Of a stretch of DNA of 33,540 bases, positions 1 to 10,044 are shown piece by piece; positions within the stretch are counted from its first letter, which is position 1, and each line of letters opens with the position of its first letter. Source of the stretch: Flavobacteriaceae bacterium (GTDB taxonomy: Bacteria > Bacteroidota > Bacteroidia > Flavobacteriales > Flavobacteriaceae). The position numbers and the translations under genes were made by a program. A model generated the notes under the pieces. The model saw nothing but the letters and a program-made list of their open reading frames with translations, did no database searches and was not told the origin of the DNA. The stretch spans positions 1 through 33,540 of the forward strand of contig JAPKAF010000016.1 of NCBI GenBank assembly GCA_028825365.1. The letters run 5' to 3'.

Positions 1-131
1 ATGAGGCTATTGATACCTCTGATATTATTTACGAAAACATTAACTAAACCCTAGGTATATCTTCTCGAGAGATTCGGATAAACTAAGCGCTTTATCAATA
101 GCCAATTCAAGGTTCGAACTATTTAATGTTA

Positions 132-1151
132 TCAAATTAAGTTCCGTAGTCTTTTGGCTGCTTGTTCTGCTGTAATATCTCGTTGGGGTGAACCAAACAT
201 TTCATATCCAACCATAAATTTTTTAACCGTTGCACTTCTTAATAATGGAGGATAAAAACTCATGTGCCAATGCCAATAATCATTAATTTTTCCATTTGTA
301 GGAGATTGATGAATTCCACTTGAATAAGGAAACGAACAATCAAATAACTTATCGTAAGCTTTAGTTATTTTAGAAATAGCGTCAGCAAAGTTTAAACTTT
401 CTTGTTCAGAAATTTTTGTGATGTTTGTAAATTGATTTTTAGGAACTATCATAGTTTCAAAAGGCCAAACTGCCCAAAAAGGGGTTAGTACCACAAAATC
501 ATCATTCTGATAAATGGTGCGCTCATTTGCTTCTAGTTCTTGCTTTAAGTAATCTCCTAATAAACTACTATTGTTCTTACTGAAATATGCCCTTTGTTGT
601 TGATCTTTTTTATCTACTTCATTTGGTAATGTAGATTGACTCCATATTTGTCCATGAGGATGTGGATTACTGCAGCCCATTACAGATCCTTTATTTTCGA
701 AAATCTGAACATAATTAATCATATCATTAGCACCTAATTCTGTGTATTCATTTTGCCAAGTTTTAACAACTTTATCAATATCTAGAACTTCCATATCCGC
801 TAAACTCTTAGAATGATCTGGACTAAAACAAATAACCTTACAGATACCATGTTCACTTTCAGCTTTAAATAAACCTTCAGATACATTAAATGTTGGCGAA
901 GTTGTTTGTAGTGCAGCAAAATCATTAGTAAAAACAAAAACATCCTTGTAAACTGGGTTTGTTTCACCATTGATTCTGGTATTACCTGAGCATAAGTAGC
1001 AACTAGGGTCATGTGTAGGACGTTTTTCGTTAGCGATTTCTTCGTTTTGTCCTTGCCAAGGTCTTTTTGCTCTATGAGGCGAAACTAGAACCCATTCTCC
1101 TGTTAGTATATTAAACCGCTTATGCGAATAGTCTTGCAAATTTGTATTCAT
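132..1151 (-). CDS. galT: UDP-glucose--hexose-1-phosphate (galactose-1-phosphate) uridylyltransferase
   Basis: 339 aa; N-term 'RFNILTGEWVLVSPHRAKRPWQGQ', 'NPHPHGQIW' HxH active-site motif; adjacent to galK. Confidence 0.97.
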   Translation of the reverse strand: MNTNLQDYSHKRFNILTGEWVLVSPHRAKRPWQGQNEEIANEKRPTHDPSCYLCSGNTRINGETNPVYKDVFVFTNDFAALQTTSPTFNVSEGLFKAESEHGICKVICFSPDHSKSLADMEVLDIDKVVKTWQNEYTELGANDMINYVQIFENKGSVMGCSNPHPHGQIWSQSTLPNEVDKKDQQQRAYFSKNNSSLLGDYLKQELEANERTIYQNDDFVVLTPFWAVWPFETMIVPKNQFTNITKISEQESLNFADAISKITKAYDKLFDCSFPYSSGIHQSPTNGKINDYWHWHMSFYPPLLRSATVKKFMVGYEMFGSPQRDITAEQAAKRLRNLI

Positions 1152-1162
1152 CTTAGATTATT

Positions 1163-2314
1163 TTATTTTTTAACGATTTGTGTTCCTCTAGATAATTTTA
1201 CAGTATACACAGAACAATCATATTCAAATGCTGCTTCAAATTTTTTAGAGATCTCTTTTTTAAAGGTTTTAAACGCGTCTTTTTTGACGAGGTTAATAGT
1301 ACAGCCACCAAAGCCCCCTCCCATCATACGAGAACCTAAAACATTAGGATTTTCTTTTGCTCTATCCACAAGAAAATCTAATTCTCTGCAACTGACTTTA
1401 TACTTAGTGCTTAAACCTTCATGAGATTGGTATAACAAAACGCCTAAAGCTTGGATATCATCTTTTTCTATAGCTTCAGAAAACTGTTTTACACGATTAT
1501 TTTCATTAATTACGTAAAGCGCTTTTTGATAATCTTCGCCTGAAATGTCATTTTTTATGCGATCTAAATCTTCTTTAGAAGCATCTCTCAAAGCATCAAG
1601 ATGTAATAAACCCGATACTCTTTCGCAGACTTCACGTCTATCGTTATATTCACTTTCAGATAAATCGTGCTTTACGTTTGTATTAATAATCATCAATTTG
1701 TAATCCTTAAAATCTATTTTGTAAGGTTGAGATTCTATAGTTCTGCAATCTAATAGAAGCGCACTCTTTTTTAGACCAAACATACTTGCGTACTGATCCA
1801 TTATACCACATCTTACACCAGCAAAATTATGTTCGGCTTTTTGAGAGACTAAAATCATATCGTGCTTTGATAAGCCTAGATGAAACAATTTATTAAGTCC
1901 ATACACAAAACCATTTTCTAATGCAGCAGAAGAGGACATGCCAGCTCCACCTGGAATATTTCCAGCGAAAACAGCATTAAAGTTTCCAACTTGTTTTCTT
2001 AATATTTGCAATTCTGCTACAACACCAAGTATATAATTTCGCCAACCTCCATCTTTTAAAGGTCTTATATTTTCTGTATTGAAGTTGTGAATTTCATTCT
2101 TATTTAAAGCACAAACGTTACTGGTTTTAGCATCACTTTTGCTTATAGCAACTGCAATCCCTTTATTGATGGCAGCAGGAAATGCAAAGCCATCATTATA
2201 ATCGGTATGCTCACCAATAAGGTTGATTCTGCCAGGAGAAAACACAATAAGAGGTTTTGTTTTAAATTGCTCTTTAAAACTACGCTTTACTTGTTTAATT
2301 AATTTTTTGTTCAT
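1163..2314 (-). CDS. galK: Galactokinase (GHMP kinase family)
   Basis: 383 aa; 'PGRINLIGEHTDYNDGFAFPAAI' signature, 'GGAGMSSSAALE' ATP loop, 'MMGGGFGGCTI'. Confidence 0.97.
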   Translation of the reverse strand: MNKKLIKQVKRSFKEQFKTKPLIVFSPGRINLIGEHTDYNDGFAFPAAINKGIAVAISKSDAKTSNVCALNKNEIHNFNTENIRPLKDGGWRNYILGVVAELQILRKQVGNFNAVFAGNIPGGAGMSSSAALENGFVYGLNKLFHLGLSKHDMILVSQKAEHNFAGVRCGIMDQYASMFGLKKSALLLDCRTIESQPYKIDFKDYKLMIINTNVKHDLSESEYNDRREVCERVSGLLHLDALRDASKEDLDRIKNDISGEDYQKALYVINENNRVKQFSEAIEKDDIQALGVLLYQSHEGLSTKYKVSCRELDFLVDRAKENPNVLGSRMMGGGFGGCTINLVKKDAFKTFKKEISKKFEAAFEYDCSVYTVKLSRGTQIVKK

Positions 2315-2319
2315 AATTA

Positions 2320-3966
2320 TTATGTAAAATAAACATAGATACCTATTACAATGACGCAGATTACTATACTAGCATGTTTTACATATTTCCAAGGTGTAAT
2401 ATCTACCTGTTTTGTGTATTGTTGTACAAAAGGCTCCTCTCTTGGTTTTATTTTTCCGATAATGAGCATAATCACTACGTTGAGGATGAATAGAATTGCC
2501 ATAACATCTAAGAAGTGAGGATAAGCTTGCACTTTTACTAGGGCTAAAGCTGCCTGATCAGTTACTCCTGATGCTTTTGCTGTTTCTAATGCTTTATTTA
2601 TAAAATAGTCTTTCATAAAAAATTGACTTACAATATATAGTAAACATCCAGAAACTAAGCCGATTTTTGCTGCAATTGCAGGCACTCGTTTTGTTAAATA
2701 ACCTACAATAATAATAGAGAAAATAGGAATACTGTAAATACCATTTATTTCTTGTAGATAGTCAAACAGACTTCCTGCATTTGCAATAAGTGGTGCTATA
2801 AACATAGAAGCTATTGCTAAAAAAACACCAAAGGTTTTACCATATTTTACAATCGTTTTTTCATCTGCATTTTTATTAATGTGTTCTTTGTAAACGTCAA
2901 TTCCAAATAAGGTTACAGAGCTATTTAAAACACTATTAAACGAACTCAAAATAGCTCCAAACAATACAGCCGCAAAGAAACCAACCCAAGCACCTGGTAA
3001 TACTTTTTTCACCAACATTGGGTAAGCACTATCTGCACTTTCTAAATTCCCTTGAAATAAGTGATATGCAATAATACCTGGTAATACCACAATTAATGGT
3101 CCTAATATTTTTATAAACGATGCTAATATTAAACCTTTTTGTCCTTCTTTTAAATCCTTAGCTCCAAGTGCTCTTTGAATAATTTGTTGGTTTGTTCCCC
3201 AATAAAATAATTGTACTAACATCATACCAGTAAATATGGTATAGAATGGTACTGGATCTGTTGGTCCTCCCATAGATTTAAACTTATCTGGGTTTTCAGT
3301 TGTTAGCGTAGAAAGTCCATCTAAAATGCTCCCATCACCAATCATCATTAATCCAAATATTGGAATTAAAATTCCACCAATTAACAAACCAACTGCGTTA
3401 ATAGAATCGGAAACCGCAACGGCTTTTAATCCACCAAAAACAGCATAAATAGAACCAATGATTCCAATTCCCCAAACGCATATCCAGATGGATTGTGTAT
3501 GTGTAACACCAAGTAATTCTGGAATATCAAACATACCGCTTATAGCTAAAGAACCTGAATATAAAATTACAGGAAGTAAAACCACTACATAACCGGTTAG
3601 AAATAAAACAGAGGTTAATGTTTTTGTAGTAACATCAAAACGTTTTGCTAAAAACCCAGGTACTGTTGTTAATCCCCCTTTTAAATACCTAGGTAGTAAA
3701 AACATAGCAGTGACTACCATTGCTATTGCGGCTAAAGTTTCCCAAACCATGACAGATAAACCACTTGCGTAAGAAGCCCCATTTAATCCAACAATTTGCT
3801 CGGTAGATAAGTTAGTTAATAATAGTGATCCAGCAATTACACCAGCGGTAAGGCTACGACCACCAAGGAAGTAACCATCTGAAGACGATTCTTCAGTATT
3901 TCTTGTTTTGTAATAGGATATTATAGCTACTAAAGCTGTAAATCCAATAAATGTTAAGAATTGCAT
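2320..3966 (-). CDS. Sodium:solute symporter family (SSS/SLC5-like) sugar transporter, probably galactose
   Basis: 548 aa multi-TM protein; 'GRSLTAGVIAGSLLLTNLSTEQIVGLNG' SSS-type N-terminus; 5 bp from galK. Confidence 0.9.
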   Translation of the reverse strand: MQFLTFIGFTALVAIISYYKTRNTEESSSDGYFLGGRSLTAGVIAGSLLLTNLSTEQIVGLNGASYASGLSVMVWETLAAIAMVVTAMFLLPRYLKGGLTTVPGFLAKRFDVTTKTLTSVLFLTGYVVVLLPVILYSGSLAISGMFDIPELLGVTHTQSIWICVWGIGIIGSIYAVFGGLKAVAVSDSINAVGLLIGGILIPIFGLMMIGDGSILDGLSTLTTENPDKFKSMGGPTDPVPFYTIFTGMMLVQLFYWGTNQQIIQRALGAKDLKEGQKGLILASFIKILGPLIVVLPGIIAYHLFQGNLESADSAYPMLVKKVLPGAWVGFFAAVLFGAILSSFNSVLNSSVTLFGIDVYKEHINKNADEKTIVKYGKTFGVFLAIASMFIAPLIANAGSLFDYLQEINGIYSIPIFSIIIVGYLTKRVPAIAAKIGLVSGCLLYIVSQFFMKDYFINKALETAKASGVTDQAALALVKVQAYPHFLDVMAILFILNVVIMLIIGKIKPREEPFVQQYTKQVDITPWKYVKHASIVICVIVIGIYVYFT

Positions 3967-4040
3967 AGTTTATGAATTAGTTGGTTAGTTCTAAGTAGTA
4001 TAATCCTTCGGTTTCTATTTCTTTTAGTGTGTACAAATCC

Positions 4041-5039
4041 TTACAGTGATTTTCTAAGTATTAAACTGTTAGGGTTTTCAACTTGAGCGAATTCATTATT
4101 TAAAATCATTTCGGCTAAGCGTTCTCCCATTAAGTTAAAATCGGTTGATATAGTTGTAATTCCGCCTTCTACAATTTCTTTTAAAAGTGTATCGTTGTAC
4201 GAAATAATGCCAATATCTTTAGCAAGAGTTAAATGCTCATCCTTAATTCTCTTTATGATTCGGATTAAATTTTTATCATCTAAAACGATGTATAATTCTC
4301 CTTTGAACAATTCTCTATCATTTAAAGTATCAATAATTTTATTTTGAATACCATTGTGAGCGCAAAACAAATTGAAGCCGTCTAAAATCCCCTTAGGTTG
4401 ACGCTCTTCGTTATACAATAAAATTATTTTTTGATATTTCTTTATTTGCTTCAATCCGGCTTGTAAACCTTTATATATATCTTTCTTAAAATTTTGATAG
4501 ATAGACGGATAATCTATTAGTTCTGAATGGATTTGGTCTAATATATAGACTTTACCATCTGGGAGTCTATTAATTACAGTCTCGGTTCCTTTTAAATTAG
4601 CAGGCATTATAACATAATAACTGTAACCACCAGCATTATCATTTATAAGTTTGTTAAAAACATCTAGGTTAAAATGATGGAAAAATATATTCACTTGAAC
4701 ATTCTCTCCCATACAAGTTGTAAAGGATTTGTATAAATCTTCTTTAAAAGAATTGAACTCATCAAAAAGTAAAAATATTTTTTGATTAACATCAATATCT
4801 TCGCTCAATACATAATAACCTTTACCAACAATAGATTGAACAATACCTCGAGTTTTTAATTCGTTGAATGCAGTAAGTACAGTATCTCTAGATAGGGAAT
4901 GTTGGTTTTTAATGCTATTCAAGGAAGGTAGTTTATCTCCTTTTTTTAGTGTACCATTTACTATAGCACTTTCAATAGAAATGACAATTTGTTTGTACTT
5001 AGGTATGCCAGATTTTTCTTTAATAGTTACAATTCCCAT
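4041..5039 (-). CDS. GntR-family transcriptional regulator with LacI/periplasmic-binding-like sensor domain
   Basis: 332 aa; winged-helix N-term 'KYKQIVISIESAIVNGTLKKGDKLPSLNSIKNQHSLSRDTVLTAFNELKTRGIVQSIVGKGYYV'; C-terminal sugar-sensor-like domain; divergent from susC. Confidence 0.92.
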   Translation of the reverse strand: MGIVTIKEKSGIPKYKQIVISIESAIVNGTLKKGDKLPSLNSIKNQHSLSRDTVLTAFNELKTRGIVQSIVGKGYYVLSEDIDVNQKIFLLFDEFNSFKEDLYKSFTTCMGENVQVNIFFHHFNLDVFNKLINDNAGGYSYYVIMPANLKGTETVINRLPDGKVYILDQIHSELIDYPSIYQNFKKDIYKGLQAGLKQIKKYQKIILLYNEERQPKGILDGFNLFCAHNGIQNKIIDTLNDRELFKGELYIVLDDKNLIRIIKRIKDEHLTLAKDIGIISYNDTLLKEIVEGGITTISTDFNLMGERLAEMILNNEFAQVENPNSLILRKSL

Positions 5040-5071
5040 GCTGCAAATGTAGGGTAAAATTTTAAATAAAT

Positions 5072-5091
5072 AAACCGGTAGGTACTGGTTT
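5072..5091. promoter_or_regulatory. Candidate operator: inverted repeat AAACC-n-GTA-nn-TAC-n-GGTTT
   Basis: AAACCGGTAGGTACTGGTTT; 8-nt matched arms, in the regulator/susC divergent intergenic region. Confidence 0.6.
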
Positions 5092-5119
5092 GTAAATTAG
5101 TTTTAAAATTGTATATTTC
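5089..5119 (+). promoter_or_regulatory. Candidate Bacteroidota-type promoter of the susC operon (-33 TTTG, 19-nt spacer, -7 TATATTTC)
   Basis: TTTG at 5089-5092, 19-nt spacer, TATATTTC at 5112-5119; close to TTG / TAnnTTTG consensus; -33 overlaps the palindrome. Confidence 0.5.
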
Positions 5120-5175
5120 ATTTTTTAATATAGTATTTAAAGTTCTAAATTAGAAAAACTAAACTAACAAAAATC

Positions 5176-8100
5176 ATGAAAAAAAAATCATTAAGCTTTA
5201 TAATAAATGCTCCTAGGTTGCTTCTATTTTTTTTGCTTTTCGTCTGTCATAGTTTTTCGCAAAATCAAATTACCATTTCTGGTAGTGTGAAAGACACAGA
5301 AGGTGTTCCTCTTGCTGGAGCAAACATTTTAATAGCTAACTCAAGCGTTGGTACTTCAACAGATTTTGACGGAAATTTTCAGTTAAATAATGTTTCGCCT
5401 AATGCAAAATTAGATGTTAGTTATATGGGTTACATCAATAAGGTAATCTCTGTAAATGGTAAGGTTTTATTTAATATTTTACTGGAGTTAAATAATAGTT
5501 TTTTAGATGAAGTAGTTGTTATTGGGTATCAAACCATTAAAAAGAGAGATTTAACTGGCGCCACATCTTTAATTGATCCTGATATCTCCAACAAAAACAT
5601 CACAAACTCTTTAGCAGAATCGTTACAGGGCTTAACTGCTGGAGTTACTGTAAGAAATGGTGGTCAGCCTGGACAAAACTCTCAAATAGAAATAAGAGGA
5701 ACATCTAGTTTCGTTAATTCTAATCCTCTTTATGTTATAGATGGGATGATTGCAGATGCCAACCAAACTATTAATAATAATGATATAGAATCTATACAAA
5801 TTTTAAAGGATGCTTCGGCTGCAGCTATATATGGATCTAGAGCAGCAAATGGAGTTGTTATTATTACCACTAAATCAGGGAAAGCAGGTCCTCTTAAATT
5901 ATCAATTTCATTTAATACGGGGGTTCAAAATATTCCTAAGACTTGGAGCTTAATGAATAGTAGACAGTTTGCCGATATGCAAACTACTAGTTTTATTAAT
6001 TCTGGGCTTACGCCTCCGCTTTCTGTTGGCGCAAATTTCAATCCAAATATTGATACTGATTGGCAGGATGAAATTATTAGAATGGGACTTACAAAAGATT
6101 TTAATATCTCAGCATCTGGTGGAGGGGAAAGTAGCTCTTATTTTCTATCTGGAAGTCATTTTGAAAATAAAGGTGTACTCATTGGGCGTTCTTTCAAAAG
6201 ATCTACTTTAAGGGTAAATACTGAACTATCAAGAGGTAAGGTGACTATTGGAGAAAATATATTATTATCAAACTCCAATACAAAACAACCCTTAGGGTCA
6301 TTTGATACAGGAAATCCTTTTTTCGACATGACTGTAATGTTACCAGTTATTCCTGTTCGTGGAGATGATTTTATTAATGATTTAAACCCAGGAGGTTGGG
6401 GGATAGGGAATAATGATGCTGTTACTTTTGCCAAAAATCAAGTAGCGGTTGCCGATATTTTACGAGAGAAAATAAATTTTGCAAAAATTATTGGAAACGC
6501 ATTTGTAAAAGTCGACTTCCTAAAAGGCTTAAGTTATAAGTTTAATGTAGGTGTTGAAGCTAGTTATGATTTTTCCAAAGGAATAAGACGCAATGGAGTT
6601 ACTCAGTTTAATGCAGCACAGAGACCAAGTTTTATTGCAGATAACAGATCTGGGTTTAAAAGCTTTTTAATTGAGCATACTCTTAATTTTAATAAGCGCT
6701 TAGGAAAACATAATATTAATGGTGTAGTTGGTGTTTCAGACCAACAAACAAAGCGAGATTTTTCTTTAGCTGTTAGAACTGATATCAGTGAGGTTAATGG
6801 TCAAATATTTACAGAAATAAATTCAGCTACTGGAACATCAACAAGTGAAGGCGGTATTACAGACCATTATAGAACATTTGGTTATTTAGGAAGAGTTAAT
6901 TATGATTATGATAATAAATATTATTTAACATTAACAGGAAGATTAGATAGCGATAGTCGTTTTAGTAAAGATAATAGAACTGGTTTTTTCCCATCAATTG
7001 CTGGTTCATGGAGAATAATTAAAGAAGATTTTTTTGACGTACCATGGATAAATGATTTAAAATTTAACGCATCCTATGGAGAGTTAGGTATTGTAACACT
7101 AGGGTCTTTTGACTGGCAAGGAACAATTAATAATAACACTATAGCTATTTTAGGAAATATACCACAAGTAGGTTCCTATCAAGCATCACTAGTTAATCCA
7201 GATTTAAGATGGGAAAACAGAAAAACTCAAAACTTTGGACTAGAAACCTCTTTATTTGATAATTCTTTAAAGGGATCAATGGCATATTATAATACCCTTT
7301 CAGAAGATGCGTTGGTAACTAATCTGCCAATTGCACTGTATCTAGGTAATTTAGGAGGAACTCCACCTGTAAATGCAGGGTCTATTAGAAATACTGGATT
7401 TGAGTTTGAAGCCTCTTATAAAAATACAGTTAACGATTTTAAATGGAATGTAGGCTTTAATTTAACAACTAATAAAAACCGTGTTGAAGAAGTAGGAAAC
7501 CGAGGAGAAGGTATAGATTATATACAAACAGGTTTAACCAGATCAAAAGTTGGGCAGCCTTTAGGGCAATGGTACCTGCTAAAAACAGATGGCATTTTTC
7601 AAAATGAAGCAGAGATTGATGCTCATAACTTAAATGGAAATCTTATTCAGCCTTTTGCTCAACCAGGAGATATTCGTTTTACAGACGTTGATGGAGATGG
7701 AAGTATTACTGATGAAGATAGAGACTTTAGCGGTTCATCTCCTTGGCCAACATTACAAACAGGACTACAATTTGGGGCTAACTATAAAGGTTTTGATTTG
7801 AGTTTACAATTTGTGGGGATATTTGGTAATGAAATATTTAATAGTGTTAGGAGAGAACTTGATTCTTATCAAAATACAAACTTTAGAAGTGATATTAATC
7901 CTTGGACACCATCTAACACAAATACTAGTGACCCTAGAATCGGCGTTTCTTTAAATGATCAAGGATTAGTGGACAATGCTAGATTTGCATCAGATAGATG
8001 GTTAGAAGATGGCTCATACTTAAGATTGAGAAACATTCAACTAGGGTATTCTTATAATGATGCTTTATTAAATAAACTTGGAGTGTCTGGTTTAAAAATT

Positions 8101-8250
8101 TACGCTAGTGGACAAAACCTATTTACCATAACAGACTATTCTGGATTAGATCCTGATGTACAAGGAAATGGAATTTTAGAAAGAGGTGTAGACAATGGAA
8201 ATTGGCCTTCAAGCAGAATTATTTCAATTGGGTTAAACGTAGAATTTTAA
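5176..8250 (+). CDS. SusC-like TonB-linked outer membrane protein
   Basis: 1024 aa; signal peptide, carboxypeptidase-like regulatory domain ('ISGSVKDTEGVPLAGANILI'), plug ('EIRGTSSFVNSNPLYVIDGMI', 'ILKDASAAAIYGSRAANGVVIITTK'), barrel ending in F. Confidence 0.97.
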   Translation: MKKKSLSFIINAPRLLLFFLLFVCHSFSQNQITISGSVKDTEGVPLAGANILIANSSVGTSTDFDGNFQLNNVSPNAKLDVSYMGYINKVISVNGKVLFNILLELNNSFLDEVVVIGYQTIKKRDLTGATSLIDPDISNKNITNSLAESLQGLTAGVTVRNGGQPGQNSQIEIRGTSSFVNSNPLYVIDGMIADANQTINNNDIESIQILKDASAAAIYGSRAANGVVIITTKSGKAGPLKLSISFNTGVQNIPKTWSLMNSRQFADMQTTSFINSGLTPPLSVGANFNPNIDTDWQDEIIRMGLTKDFNISASGGGESSSYFLSGSHFENKGVLIGRSFKRSTLRVNTELSRGKVTIGENILLSNSNTKQPLGSFDTGNPFFDMTVMLPVIPVRGDDFINDLNPGGWGIGNNDAVTFAKNQVAVADILREKINFAKIIGNAFVKVDFLKGLSYKFNVGVEASYDFSKGIRRNGVTQFNAAQRPSFIADNRSGFKSFLIEHTLNFNKRLGKHNINGVVGVSDQQTKRDFSLAVRTDISEVNGQIFTEINSATGTSTSEGGITDHYRTFGYLGRVNYDYDNKYYLTLTGRLDSDSRFSKDNRTGFFPSIAGSWRIIKEDFFDVPWINDLKFNASYGELGIVTLGSFDWQGTINNNTIAILGNIPQVGSYQASLVNPDLRWENRKTQNFGLETSLFDNSLKGSMAYYNTLSEDALVTNLPIALYLGNLGGTPPVNAGSIRNTGFEFEASYKNTVNDFKWNVGFNLTTNKNRVEEVGNRGEGIDYIQTGLTRSKVGQPLGQWYLLKTDGIFQNEAEIDAHNLNGNLIQPFAQPGDIRFTDVDGDGSITDEDRDFSGSSPWPTLQTGLQFGANYKGFDLSLQFVGIFGNEIFNSVRRELDSYQNTNFRSDINPWTPSNTNTSDPRIGVSLNDQGLVDNARFASDRWLEDGSYLRLRNIQLGYSYNDALLNKLGVSGLKIYASGQNLFTITDYSGLDPDVQGNGILERGVDNGNWPSSRIISIGLNVEF

Positions 8251-8261
8251 AAATAATAATA

Positions 8262-9773
8262 ATGAAAAATTTGATAATAATAATTGTACTAACATTTGGG
8301 TTTTTCTCATGCGAGGATGAGTTAGATATAGTAAACCCTAACGCATTAACAAACGAAAGTTTTTGGCAAAATGAGTCAGACGCCATTAAGGGAATAAATA
8401 GCTGTTACAGTACTTTGCATAGACCAGGTTTTTCAAGATGGCAACCCATGGCTTATGACTTACGTTCTGACGTAGGGGCAAGTTTTAGCCCATGGAGTGA
8501 TCTTGCAAACGCTATGAATAATTTTATCCAGTCAGATTCTAACTTTGGTCCAATTGTAGATATTTATTTTGATAACTATGCGGGTATATTTAGGGCTAAT
8601 CAAGTAATTGCCAATTTACCAGATATAGAAATGGATGAACAACTAAAATCAAGAATTTTAGGCGAAGCTTATTTTTTTAGAGGGATGCATTACTATCATT
8701 TAGCAAGTTTATGGGGTAATGTTGCTTTACAACTAGAGCCATCTAGCCCAACTGATTTACCATTAACATCTCCTGAAGCTGATGTTTGGGTTCAAGTTAT
8801 TAGTGACTTATCTGAAGCAGCCAGTAGGTTACCCTACAGTTATAATGATTACAATGATCAAGGAAGAATTACAAAAGGAGGAGCTTCTGCTTTGTTGGGT
8901 AAAGCATACATGCAGATTCAAGACTACTCAAATGCAAAATTAGCATTAGATGACATAGTTGTTGGAAGCGGAGCAAGTAATTATGACTTAATGCCAGATT
9001 ATTACGATAATTTTAAAATAACATCTGAATTTAATATAGAATCAGTTATTGAGTGGAGCTATATTGATAACCCTACAGAAGTTACCGACAATGATGTTGC
9101 GACAGCTAATCATAATTATGGAACATCAATCGGACAGTTTTATGGGCCTCCTGGAATAGGATTTACAGATGGTGAAGCGTTAAGATGGGTCGTTGGAGAA
9201 TTTGAAATAGAAACAACGGTAGCAAATGAAAGAGACCCTAGATTACCAGTAACGTTTCTCTATGATTATACAGATGAATTTGGGCCAGCTTCCACATTGG
9301 TTTATGGTCAGACTTTTCAGCAAAGATATGGTAATAACAATCGTGTGTTTCTTAGAAAATTTCTTCATGATCATATAAGAGACTTTGAAGGATTTAGAGG
9401 TATAAATAACTATAGGTTTATAAGATATTCAGATGTCCTTTTAATGTATGCAGAGTGTTTAAATGCTACAGGAGCTACTGGTGATGCTTATCAATATGTT
9501 GATAGAGTTAGAGATAGAGCAGGTTTGGCACCATTGCCTACAGGAATGTCTCAGCAGGATTTTTTAGAACAAATTAAGCATGAACGCCTTCTAGAATTAA
9601 CAGGAGAGGGGCACCGTTTTAATGACTTAAAAAGATGGGGTGATTTAAATTCTTCATTGAGTTCTAAAGATTCAGGTTTTAATAATTTTCAAACGGGAAA
9701 ACATGAATTATTGCCTATTCCTCAAATAGATTTAGATATTAACCCTAATTTGGAACAAAATCCAGGATGGTAG
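8262..9773 (+). CDS. SusD/RagB-like outer-membrane glycan-binding lipoprotein
   Basis: Start corrected from 8202 to ATG at 8262 (MKNLIIIIVLTFGFFSCEDELDIVNPN, lipobox FFSC); SusD features incl. 'AYFFRGMHYYHLASLWGNVAL', 'IKHERLLELTGEGHRFNDLKRWG', 'LLPIPQIDLDINPNLEQNPGW'. Confidence 0.96.
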   Translation: MKNLIIIIVLTFGFFSCEDELDIVNPNALTNESFWQNESDAIKGINSCYSTLHRPGFSRWQPMAYDLRSDVGASFSPWSDLANAMNNFIQSDSNFGPIVDIYFDNYAGIFRANQVIANLPDIEMDEQLKSRILGEAYFFRGMHYYHLASLWGNVALQLEPSSPTDLPLTSPEADVWVQVISDLSEAASRLPYSYNDYNDQGRITKGGASALLGKAYMQIQDYSNAKLALDDIVVGSGASNYDLMPDYYDNFKITSEFNIESVIEWSYIDNPTEVTDNDVATANHNYGTSIGQFYGPPGIGFTDGEALRWVVGEFEIETTVANERDPRLPVTFLYDYTDEFGPASTLVYGQTFQQRYGNNNRVFLRKFLHDHIRDFEGFRGINNYRFIRYSDVLLMYAECLNATGATGDAYQYVDRVRDRAGLAPLPTGMSQQDFLEQIKHERLLELTGEGHRFNDLKRWGDLNSSLSSKDSGFNNFQTGKHELLPIPQIDLDINPNLEQNPGW

Positions 9774-10042
9774 TTGTTAAAAACATAACTAGAATAGTTG
9801 GTTTTGTCATTTTACTTCTATGCTCAACCATTAGTTCTTGTGTGTCGTCTAGCGATAATGGCAACCTTAATGAGGAAACAGAAGATTCTTCCATCGTTGA
9901 CACGACAATTGAGTCGGCCACTTTCAAGAACCCAATATTAAATGAGGGAGCAGACCCATGGGTTTTTAAAAGTGGAGATGAGTATTTAGTTACGTATACA
10001 ACAGGCAACAATATTACTTTGTTGAGAACCAATAAAATATAA
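9767..10042 (+). pseudogene. Lipoprotein carrying only the first blade of a GH43-type beta-propeller (truncated GH43)
   Basis: 91 aa; lipobox 'ISSC', then 'FKNPILNEGADPWVFKSGDEYLVTYTTGNNITLLRTNKI' and stop; ATG overlaps the susD stop (ATGGTAG); next gene starts 2 bp after the stop. Confidence 0.75.
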
Positions 10043-10044
10043 AA

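Noticed and set aside
3-47. Possible C-terminal tail of a plus-strand gene ending 'EAIDTSDIIYENIN*' at the left edge
   Set aside because: Only 14 codons in view; could be chance.
800-1424. ORFs 800..1012 (-) and 1122..1424 (+)
   Set aside because: Alternate-frame shadows of galT/galK without signal peptide or recognisable domain.
4864-5052. 62-aa ORF on + strand
   Set aside because: Antisense to the 5' end of the GntR gene; no family features.
5969-6434. ORFs 5969..6211 (+) and 6156..6434 (-) inside susC
   Set aside because: Overlap a well-supported SusC frame; composition typical of shadow frames.
9745-10032. 95-aa minus-strand ORF
   Set aside because: Antisense to the GH43-remnant lipoprotein, whose lipobox and GH43 motif are on the plus strand.
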